Of a DNA stretch of 64,000 bases, positions 49,043-60,700 are shown in pieces. The notes under the pieces are model-generated. The model saw only the letters and a program-made list of their open reading frames with translations, did not search any database and was not told the DNA's origin. The translations under genes and the position numbers were made by a program. Source of the DNA: Brienomyrus brachyistius. Taxonomy: Eukaryota > Chordata > Actinopteri > Osteoglossiformes > Mormyridae. The stretch's first letter is position 1. Each line of letters opens with the position of its first letter. Location of the stretch: the NCBI RefSeq assembly GCF_023856365.1, contig NC_064555.1, positions 13,977,754 to 14,041,753 on the forward strand. The letters are read 5' to 3'.

Positions 49043-52000
49043 GTGAGTATAATTCTGTTGCCGATTGGTGCGTCAGCATGCGATGACACCACCCCTTTAT
49101 TCATGCAGAAGTTGACAGTCACTAAGTGAAAATCTAGCCTCTACTATGACCTCTGCTAAGTTGGCCACATTCACTGTGTGACAGAGGGTGTAATTAAATA
49201 GAAGCAGCCCTGGAATCAGAGGTGTGAGTAACCCTGTCTCTGCTTTCCATCAGTGACACATCAGCGGTGCTCCCAGATATTGGTAATGTGTGGCAATGCG
49301 TAGGGTCGTCCCTGGAAATGATATATTGATTTGTATTCATTAGGCAAACTAGGCCAGCCTGTGTTTGCTCACCACCGGGCAAAACTTTTAAGCAAGGAAA
49401 AGCTGTGAGATATAATTAAACCGCAATCAAGGTGGGACACAAGACCGGCCCCTATCGTGTGACCTGCATTAGTCTGTTCTAATTGTGCTTTGGATAAAAA
49501 GAGAGAGAGAGACAGAGAGAGACAGAGAGAGAAGGACTGACTCCTACAGACTACAATTTATGTGGAAGGTGAACCGCTGATCTCACTGCCTCTAGTCAGA
49601 GGGGGGCGACCTTGAGTGCCTTAATGCAATGATGCCTGGTCATAGGTCGCTGTCCCCCCCCCCCTCATTGCATTGGCCATGACAACCTGAGTAAAGTGTG
49701 CTTGCTGTATTATTAGTCTGATAAAATCCATGCTAAGGTATTCCCGACTATAAAAGTGGAAAACCTGTCAGACTCTAAATTCTTAACAGACTAGATTTCT
49801 GAATTACCCTCTATTTAAAACTAATCTGGCTCCTTCCGTACCCCTGCATTAATTACATCAGTTTGCTGTTTCGGTCATTAAATGCTTCAGGTATCATCGG
49901 ACATCCTAGATCAATGTTTCCCAATCTGATCCATGGGGACCCCCAGATGGTCCATATTTTTGCTTGAGAGCTGGGAGGAAGCAAAAACGTGGACCGTCTA
50001 TGGGTCTCCGAGGACCGGGTTAGAAAGCACTAGATTAGGATATTGGCAAGAAGCTGGTCGTTGAACCGAAAGCGATCTCTGATGAAAGTGGAGGAGTAGA
50101 GGGCCTGGGGAGTCTGGGGGGAGTGCACTGCTTTGGATTAGCAGCATTTGGCTGTGATCAGGTGGAAAGATCAAATGGCTGAGCCGAAGCGAAGGGCAGA
50201 CAATGAGCATTTCACTGTTGCTTCTTCCTCAGTGAAGGTGCCTCGCATTCAGCTCCATTCGGCATCTGTAGTAGACGAAATGTCTTTGTGTTTCGTGCTA
50301 TTAATCAGCTCATCATTTAATTCCTTAATCAGACACTAATCATTTAATCCCTTAATCATTTAATTGGACTTATTTTACAAAGAGAGGTCAGTACTTTTGT
50401 TTCTATGTTCTTAAGTTCTTTATCAGATTTTAGCCGCACCTTCTGGTTGCTATTATCTTAACCCCCCCCCCCCCCCCATCCCTGTTCCCGTGTCCCCCTG
50501 TCCAATGGAGCAGCACCTAAGGCTCTTCTGTCTCACTTAATTTTCTGCAGCGAAAAAAAAAATCACAGTTTTAATACCGGGATCCACTCACATTATTATA
50601 AACCTTTTAGAAATGCACCAAGACTTTGAAACGCCAGGCCTACAGTCCTCAGGAAGTACATGGCTTGAATGTGAATCCTGCCAGAGGTGTCTTGGAGTGG
50701 TCGGCCTGACTTTATAAGCAAATGGCACAGGGCAGTCATAAGTAAAGTAATCTCTGATCAGCCTGTCATATAGGATTAATTTTAATGCAGCCGCAGACTG
50801 ACATTCCAGGTACTCAATCAGCAAAATGCCAATAGAGGTGGATGTGAATGTGTCTCCCCAAGAAATCTCCTTTGGTTATACATGCGGTCCACCTTGGTTG
50901 AGTTAATGCGCGGATGGTGTCATTGGAATGGTGTCCCGCCTCACCTACAGACTCCCAGCTGCACCCCGGGTTTCAAGGGCTGACGTCGGACAACGACACA
51001 GCACGCTTGGGCCTGGACTTCCAGAGGATGCTGCGAATCAACCACATGCTTTACATAGCAGCCAGGTAGTGCCTGAATCTTCGTCCTACCCCAGTTCAGT
51101 GCCTGATTCTCTGAGGGTATTTGTTGTGAAAACAGGAATTAGCTGATATACTCCAGTAAGCTCTAGGTGTGCTCCATAGGCTATAGCTGTCTATAAATCA
51201 ACCGTAAAGCAATCCTTTAAAACAATGGTACAACAATACTCTCAAACAACAGTACAACAATCCTATTAACACTAAACAATTCTGTCAAACAACAGTACAA
51301 CAATACTCTCAAACAACAGTAACACAATCTTTGGAGACAACGCTAAAACAATTCTTTCAAACAATGGTAAAACAATAATCTCAAACAATAGTACCACTAT
51401 CCTGTTGAACAACAGAAAAACAATGACCACCTGTGATATACCCACCTCACGGTCTTCATTTTAGAAGAAGTCTGATCCGTAATAGAGGGAAGGTCAATAA
51501 AATAATCATGTTTCCTGCACTGTCCGCTATCCTCGAAAATGAGGAGCGTGCCGGTCATATTAAGCTCTGAAAATGTGTCACTTGGTTTATGTCATGTTGA
51601 CCGTGAAGTTGCACTGCTTAAGGGGATCAGCGGAGACTCAGGACTGATGGTTTTTCGTCCATTTTGCAGGGATCACGTGTTTGCGGTCAACCTCAGTACC
51701 TCGACGGAGCAGATTGTTCCCCAGCAGGTACTGTAATAGCATCACGCTTGCTTTTTGTGAATGACTCCGCATACTACGAAGGCCGGCCGGCCGGGTGACC
51801 TTCAGATAACAGCATGGTGTAAGGGCTTGAGAGAAACAATGCATTTATAATGTTTCTTGCAACATCAAAGAAAACAGTTCCTACTACATTAAATCAGCAT
51901 TGACATGTGAAGAATGATGTCAGTTATTTCTCCATTAGAGCCATATTTATGACCACATTCAGGTAGGTACTCGAAGGTGAAATGCATTCACTTAAAGAAA

Positions 52001-55000
52001 CATTTAAGGGCCGGTTTTAAGGGCCCCGTGATGGCTTGGATGGCCCCATCATCCTGTACAGGTTAAGTGATTGGAAGGTGGGGCAGTGGATGGTTTGAAG
52101 GAAAGGATAATGATGATTGGATAGGTCTGAAATGCAACGCTCTTGACAAATTGCATTGGCTAAATTATACAGATGTCCAATTGTTTTGCAAGATACGGTC
52201 ATGTGACGGGGGTGAAAGCCGAGGCTGAAGCACCTTCGGAGATCACCCAGTCCATTGTCGTCGATAGGCATTTAAAAGTGAGGGGTGCTGCCTGCTCCAT
52301 TACCCATAATTACTAGCTGTCAGCACATCCCACTCCCGTCAAAGAAACACAACGAGCCTCAGAGCTCCACGCTAAGTTTCTGCACAGATTGCAGGTTTCA
52401 TTTCGTTCCCTGCTTCTGTTCTTCCCACTTCGGAGACCCCAAAGTCTCTAAACTGCCCCAGCAGCCTCTGGGGTCTGGAGAACATCAAAGCCTACAACTA
52501 GACTGATGGATCCCCTCCTACTCCAGAGTCTCGCTCACCTAATATGAGCTTTAGTTTCTGAGAGCGGGATGACGGCTCTAACAACACCCTGAACGCTGCT
52601 TCTTACCCTCCGGTTTACCAGTAGTTTTAAAGGGATTCTCCTGCGTTTTCTCTGTTCTCCCCAGTGCTATAAAACTTCACAGTATGACTGGTTCAAGAGG
52701 TGTGAATTGGAGCTAGGCTTGGGCATTATCTACCTTTTCATATCATCATAGCATTCAGACATTACACCACAGTATACAGTAAAAGTTTCCAAGATTTCAG
52801 AATACTGGAATCGTGTTGCATTTAAGTTCTTATCCATAGGTGGAAATCATCGGGACAGTGTTTTAAACTGGATTGGAGAAAGCACCTCTTTACTCAGCAT
52901 GTAGTTAGTGTATGGAATAGTCTTATTGTCAGTGTAGTGCAAGGTAAAATCTTAGGTTCTTTTAAATCAGAGGTAGATAAGATTTTTACAAATTTAAGCT
53001 ATTAGCTGAGTTCTTTCCAAACGAGCTTGATGGGCCGAAGGACCTCCCCTCATTTGTAAATTTCTTATGTTCTTATGAAAATACTATCAAATTACTTTTA
53101 TCCCTGCCCACCCCATCTAACCAACCTGCTGCTACTTTGCACTGCACTTTACACATTACCTTCACCAAGCACATTACTGTATTTTCTTGATGTATATAGT
53201 TCATTATATGTGATCCGTCGCCACGAAATGAGTCTTAAGTCGCACTGGTAGAACTGCACCCATAAGACTCATTTCGTGGTGATGGGTCACATATTGATTG
53301 TCATTGTCTTGATTGTTCCTGTTTCTCATGTCATCTCAAAGCAACATTAGTGACAAATGAGCGATTCTGATTTTTAATACCGTCCAAGCCTAGTTGGAAG
53401 CACGGCACGGTTTGGATAATCGTACACTGTTTCCGTCACAGAAGCTGACCTGGAAGACGAAGGATGTGGAGAAGTGCACAGTCAGGGGGAAGAATAGCGT
53501 GAGTAGCAGGATCTGTGCGGCACAGTGTGGCATGGCACCGCCGGCTGGGTGCTAAGCGCGCACAGGAAAGCCCGGCGCAGGCAGAGGCTCCAGTCTGGCC
53601 AAGCGAATTAGCCGGTCGGCGGGGGGGCAGATGTCGAGAGCGGGGTCATGCTCTTGAGGAGGCCTATGTTGTGTTTTGCAGGACGAGTGCTACAACTACA
53701 TCAAAGTTCTGGTGCCCAGAGACGACGAGACGCTGTTCGCCTGCGGCACCAATGCTTTCAACCCCACCTGCCGCAATTACAAGGTGCGTGAACATCCATG
53801 TCGCATTTATTCATAGGATTACTCAGTACAAATGCCAACCCCCAACAGTCCTGCTTTGGCTAACCTTCATGTCATGCGACTCTGCATCCATGATCAGAAG
53901 GTTGCCAATCCTAGGCTCGACGTACCGATGCCACCGTTGGCCCCTCGAGCCGGGCCCTTAACCCCCAGTGGTTCCGGGGATCGTTGTATAGGCTGGCTGA
54001 CCATGTGCTTTACCCCCCCCCCCCCCCCCCCCAACCTCGCTTTCAAAAACATAGTTTCCCCATGACGATCAATAAGGTGTCGCTATTCTGTTCTAGGAAA
54101 GTGTATAATGTCTAATAATCTTCATTGTCACTTATGTAAGGCAGACGCGTAGTGCGGGGTTATGGCGTCTCACCTGCGTCACCTTTCTGCTACATATTGG
54201 CTGGGTATGAGAATAATGGTATGATTTACAGACTGCTTCTAGAAGAGGAGAAGTGTGGGCAAGTCCATAAATTCAGGAAAAAAGAAAAAATATGTATCTA
54301 GTGCAAAGTCAACCAGCGGTCAGTGCAGCTGACTACTCAGAGTACGGACCCCCCCGTAAATCACCCCCACCCCCTATCCAAGCCAAAAGCTGGGTATCGT
54401 AATCCATGCCGCCCGCATGCTCCGCACTCCCGCGTTGCTCGTCGTGGATCGGCCAGCCTGACAAACACCTCGATCATGGGGCGGGACACACATGTCCTGC
54501 CACTTCGGCTTTGCAGTGCACTTTCACAGTGTGAGGCTCGAGGAGAAAGGCGGGTTTGGGGGGGGGCTGGGGTCCACAAGTTATACTCCACCAGGCGCAT
54601 TTTTCACAAAAAATGATAGCTGGCTTCTGAATGTGGGCCTGCGGGGGGAACAGAGGAGCAGGAAGGCAAATTGGGCCACAGGCTGTGTGAGCCAGTGGTG
54701 GGCCAGTGGTGGGCCAGTGGTGGGCCAGTGGTGGGCCGGTACACCCTCTGAATACTGCCCACATCAGCAAAGGCCCAGTTTATAATAATAGTGAGTATAT
54801 CTGAACCGTTACTAAAGTATCCTGTACGATACGTTTCTTTGCATCGTTACTGTTTATTGTTACCTATTATGTATTGTCACTGTCTATTCATATCTAAATG
54901 ACATATCTAATGTCATATCTAAATGTGCTTATTTAACCTGCAGTTTCCTTCAGTATCTATCTATCTATCTATCTATAAAAATGAAATCTTTGAAGTGTCT

Positions 55001-56059
55001 TTTTGGCAGTAGAGTCTTTTTTTGCAGCTCAGATTCAAGCCAATGGAAAAAAAGTCACTGGAGTCTTTTTTGAATCAGTTTTTGTTTTGCTGTGTCAAAG
55101 TTTCCTGCGAGACGCTGCAGATGGTGGCCAGGCCCCTGGCGTAACCTGAGCCGTTTGTTTTGGTGGGTGCCGCTGTGCACCTGCGTAGCTACTCTGGCGC
55201 TCACAGCCCATCTTCTGAGGGAAGTAGAGCCAGAGGTCAGAGGTTAAGGACTTATGGTGTGGGTGTTGCTGCACGCAGGGAGCGATAGCATCTCTCGGGG
55301 TTTGGCTCGGACGCTGGCCCGTGCTGGGCACCTTAGCAGCTGTCGGTGGCGCTGGTAGGAAGCGAAGCTTATTGCATCTTGCCACGCAGCCACTCTCTCT
55401 CTCTGACGCTCTGCATTCCGTTCCCAGCCTTCACTTCCTGTGAGGATTAGCGAGTGTCGCTATGCTAACCACCCAGAGAAACAATGACTGCTGTAAAGTC
55501 CCCTCAGCAGAAGCTGTCTACCGATTCCTGTCCTAAACAACTGGATCTCGTTTTTTTTCCACTCTTCTTGTGCTTTTAGTGTGGCATAGTGGCACGGTTC
55601 ATACTTATACAGAAGTGCCTTTGCTCTTTGTAGGGCTGTGTTATGTTGCTTCATCATATCATGTTGTGACACAGAAATTCCAGCTTGTGTGATGCCCTGT
55701 AATCAAGTAAATGATAGTAAAGGTAATGAGGAAACTGCCTAGTCCTCATCTCCTGTTGTCATCACAAGGCAAGGTGCATATTGTCAAAGAAATATGCTTA
55801 TTGCAAACATGGACTGAGCGTTCAGGATGCCGCGAGGCCAGATGATCCAGAATCAAAGTTGTTCATCTCCACTTCCTGCTTTCTGACTGGCAGTTCCTTA
55901 AGAGCCATAACTCATACAAGCCAGGAAGTGAAGTTTGAGAAGGTTGTGAGAAACATCTACTGCAGGAGTCCCACACTTTTTCAGCTTGCGAGCTACTTAT
56001 AAATGACCAAGTCAAAATGATCTACCTACTATAAAAATGCAAAAACATATATTTATTTA

Positions 56060-56093
<34 letters not shown>

Positions 56094-57673
56094 GCTTTAT
56101 GACACGCCTTCCGATATGGAAGCAGAGTGTGGGGACTTGGGGGTGGACTCGCCTATCTCTGGGGCGGAGGTTGCTGAGGTGGTTAAAAAGCTCCTCGGTG
56201 GCCGGGCCCCGGGGGTGGATGAGATTCGCCCGGAGTTCCTCAAGGCTCTGGTTGCTGTGGGGCTGTCCTGGCTGACACGCATCTGCGGCATCGCGTGGAC
56301 ATCGGGGGCAGTGCCTCTGGACTGGCAGACCGGGGTGGTGGTCCCCCTCTTTAAGAAGGGGGACCGGAGGGTGTGCTCCAACTATAGGGGGATCACACTC
56401 CTCAGCCTCCCTGGTAAGGTCTATTCGGGGGTCCTGGAGAGGAGGGTCCACCGTATTGTTGAACCTCGGATTCAGGAGGAGCAGTGTGGTTTTCGCCCTG
56501 GCCGTGGAATGTTGGACCAGCTCTATACTCTCCGCAGGGTTTTGGAGGGTTCATGGGAGTTTGCCCAACCAGGCTACATGTGTTTTGTGGACTTGGAGAA
56601 GGTATTCAACCGTGTCCCTAGGGGAGTCCTGTGGGGAGTGCTCCGGGAGTATGGGGTGCTGGGCTTCCTTTTAAGGGCTGTTCGTTCCCTGTATGACCGG
56701 TGCCAGAGCCTGGTCCGCATGGGCGGCAATAAGTCGGACTCGTTTCCGGTGAGGGTTGCCCTTTGTCACCGATTCTGTTCATAGCTTTTATGGACAGAAT
56801 TTCTAGGCGCAGCCAGGGCGTTGAGGGTGTCCGGTTCGGTGACCTCAGGATTAGGTCTCTGCTTTTTGCAGATGATGTGCTTCTGTTGGCCTCATCGGAC
56901 CATGACCTTCGACTCTTACTGGGACAGTTCGCAGCCGAGTGTGAAGCGGCTGGGATGAGGATCAGCACCTTCAAATCCAAGACCATGGTTCTCAGTCGGA
57001 AAAGGGTAGAATGCTCTCTCCGGGTTGGGGATGGGGTCCTCCCCCAAGTGGAGGAGTTTAAGTATCTCGGGGTCTTGTTCACGAGTGGGGGAACAATGGA
57101 GCGGGAGATTGACAGGCGGATCGGTGCGGCGTCAGCAGTTATGCGGGCGCTGCATCGGTCTGTCATGGTGAAGAGAGAGCTGAGCCAAAAGGCAAAGCTC
57201 TCGATTTACCAGTCGATCTACGTTCCTACCCTCACCTATGGTCATGAGCTATGGGTAGTGACCGAAAGAATGAGATCGCGGGTGCAAGAGGCCGAAATGA
57301 GTTTCCTCCGCAGGGTGGCTGGGCTCTCCCTTAGAGATAGGGTGAGGAGCTCAGTCATTCGGGAGGGACTCAGAGTAGAGCCGCTGCTCCTCCGCATCGA
57401 GAGGAGCCAGATGAGGTGGCTCGGGCATCTGATTAGGATGCCTCCTGGACGCCTCCCTGGTGAGGTGTTCCGGGCATGTCCTACTGGGAGGAGCCAGGAC
57501 ACGCTGGAGAGACTATGTCTCTTGGCTGGCCTGGGAACGTCTCGGGATCCCCCCAGAGGAGCTGGATGAAGTGGCCAGGGAGAGGGAAGTCTGGGCCCCC
57601 CTGCTGAGACTGCTGCCCCCGCGACCCGACCCTGGATTAAGCGGAAGATGATGGATGGATGGATGGATTATTC

Positions 57674-57748
<75 letters not shown>

Positions 57749-60700
57749 AATAATAATAATAATAGGGGGCGGCATGGTGGTGCAGTGGTTAGCACTGTTG
57801 CCTCACACCTCTGGGACCCGGGTTCGAATCTCCACCTGGGTCGCATGTGTGTGGAGTTTGCATGTTCTCCCCATGTCGTCGTGGGGTTTCCTCCGGGTAC
57901 TCCGGTTTCCCCCCACAGTCCAAATACATGATGAGGCTAATTGGAGTTACTAAATTGCCTGTAGGTGTGCATGTGTGAGTGACTGGTGTGTGAGTGTGCC
58001 CTGCGATGGGCTGGCCCCCCATCCTGGGTTGTTCCCTGCCTCGTGCCCATTGCTTCCGGGATAGGCTCTGGACCCCCCGCGACCCAATAGGATAAGCGGT
58101 TTGGAAAATGGATGGATGGATGGATAATAATAATAATTTCCCTTTATGATAAGTAAAATAATTTTGAATTGAACTGGGATTTTAGTTCCTTCACCTTTCT
58201 TTTTCTCAGCTCGCTTTTCGGAGGAAAGTTGATGTCATAGTTTTTATGAACAGTCCGAAAATGCCGCTTCACATTTCCTTTCTTCAGAATAGCGACGGTA
58301 GACTGACAGATGAGGCAAACGCACCTCGAATATGGCATGGTGAAAAAAAACAGTCCTCCTTCCATTCCATATGGAAGTGGTAGGATTTTGGCTTCTTACT
58401 TAGTCCAACTCCCCCATTCATTTTTATACCCTTTCACTCACTCGCTTGTTGGAGTTTTGCAGCAGCTGGCGCAGTTGAACGCATCATCCATCCTCTATTT
58501 TTTATGCCATGCCATCTACCAGCTCTACCTTTGCGATCGACCAGTAGATCACGATCGACATATTGGGCACACCTGAAGTACTGCATCACAGAATATCAAC
58601 TGGAAATAAGCTCCTTCTTCACTAAGAGAAAGCTTCTCATCTAGTTCATCGCGTTAAGCGTGAAAGAGCGGAATCTAACACATGCTCTTTAGTAAACTAA
58701 AATTCTATCCGCAAACTCTTGGTTATGAATTCCCCAACATAGATACGTTTCTGTAGTGCTAAGGAAGATGAAGCGCTCCTGAAGTCCTCTATTTTATTCT
58801 GCAGATGTCCACGCTCGAGCAAGACGGGGAAGAGGTGGTTGGTCAAGCTCGCTGTCCCTTCGAGTCCCGGCAGTCCAACGTGGGGCTCTTTGCTGGTGAG
58901 TTTCCACCACTGACCACGTCATCGGCATTTCCCCTATGACCCACCGGTATAGAGCATCGGGGCATCACAGCTGCCAAGTTCGGGATATAGTTGCTGTTGA
59001 AACAGATTGTGAGCCTCAGGCATCACCGTGTTTACTCTTAGTCTTTACGACCTTCAGGGGGTGACTTCTACTCAGCCACCATGACTGACTTCCTGGCAAG
59101 CGACGCCGTGATCTACCGCAGCCTCGGTGAGGGAAGTCCAGTCTTGCGCACCGTAAAGTATGACTCCAAGTGGCTACGAGGTGAATGTTCTCCTTGGTTT
59201 GTTAAGTTCTTACCGTGAAATGACATAGACAGCAATAAACCCTATTATTATGAACGTGACAATCTGTTTCTTTGTGTTGGCTTGTTCCAGAGCCTCATTT
59301 TCTCCATGCCATAGAGTATGGGAACTACGTGTATTTCTTCCTAAGTGAGATCGCAGTAGAGTACACCACACTTGGCAAGGTAAGAGACCAGCAGACAAAG
59401 GATATATTTATAAGCTGGCAGGAGATTGGAGTCTTGAGACTTGCAGCTCTTTATATAGTAGGGATGAAGTCCGAAGTCCTACTGTTCCTGTTACTTGTCT
59501 AGGCCAGGTCCTTCAAACTCACTCATTGTTTCCTGTAACTTTCTACCAAGCCTTTGCTGCCTTCCCACTCGTCTTGCAAACCCTTCGCTAGCCCCTTCCC
59601 TTTCTTAGCCCCTCCCACTGCCCATTGCTCCTCCTATCAGCCAATAAAAGCCTTGCTGTATGTTCTGTTCTCGCTACATCATCAGTTGGCTCCTCCTACC
59701 CCCAGGTGGTATTTTCACGGGTGGCACGGGTCTGCAAGAATGACAATGGCGGCTCCCCACGGGTGCTGGAGCGCTACTGGACCTCGTTCCTGAAGGCCCG
59801 GCTGAACTGCTCGGTCCCAGGGGACTCCTTCTTCTACTTTGACGTGCTGCAGTCACTCACCAACGTGCTGCAGATCAATCAGCGGCCTGCTGTGGTGGGC
59901 GTCTTCACCACCCAGGCCAACAGGTCAGCTCCGCCTCCCCTCAGTAACACCAGCAGTCGGGACCGAGCTCAGACCATCCCGTTGAGTTGTGTGTAACCTC
60001 ACACGATGTCCAGTCCTCTCACTACCTGCTTCCTGACCTCCACACGCCCCTCAGCATCACGGGCTCGGCCGTGTGCGCCTTCTACATGGACGACATCGAG
60101 CGCGTCTTCAACGGGAGGTTCAAGGAGCAGAAGAGCAGCGAGTCAGCCTGGACCCCAGTGCCAGAAGATCAGGTTCCCAAGCCCAGGTGGGATTAGGTAG
60201 CATCTTAGTACATGGTTCAGACAGAGGGAACGACCTTTATCTTCTATAAGAGTTTAACAGTCCACTATACTGTAATCCGGACCTCCCTGACATTCCCTCC
60301 CTGACACCAAGCTTTGTCTCCCAATGTTGACCTGACAGTATAAAGTATATTTATCTACTAATTTGTTTTTTCACTCCGCTATATTTAGATTATTTCTGCT
60401 GTAGGACCTGTAGCCTGGGCAACAGCTTCTAGGCTAAGTGGCCTTCAGTAAATTGGGTTCATGTATCCTAGAGAATATCAGAGCTTCTGGATGATTTGCT
60501 ATGACATGATTTGCTGGAATTCATAATGGTACGATGACGTTGGAATTTGCAGTGAACATTCCAGGAGTCTGTACTGCAAGAAAATAACCCTGTAAATTAT
60601 TTATTCAATAATTTAATTAAAACAAGCTCTGCAGCTTTGAGTTATTCGTTTTACCGCTTGGGGCAGATGCATTTTATTTTAATAACTGAAGAGCAAATTT

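Larger units (their letters stand above)
55963..58575 (-). mobile_element. hAT DNA transposon, interrupted, with 8-bp target duplication (sema6 intron 5)
   Basis: The left end CAGGAGTCCCACACTTTTTC with GCGAGCTACTTATAAATGAC and the right end, complement of CAGGTGTGCCCAATATGTCG with GATCTACTGGTCGATCGC, are the two ends of a well-known fish hAT type. The flanks ATCTACTG (55955-55962) and AAGTACTG (58576-58583) agree at 6 of 8 positions, as expected for an old 8-bp duplication. The transposase start is on the minus strand near the right end (58365). Most of the transposase is missing; a microsatellite, a Rex3 copy and a SINE occupy the interior. Confidence 0.75.

Noticed and set aside
59291..59379. 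Ser in place of the usual Arg in the class 6 FFRE motif of exon 8
   Set aside because: Other semaphorin classes carry Ser at this position, so it is not evidence of a defect.
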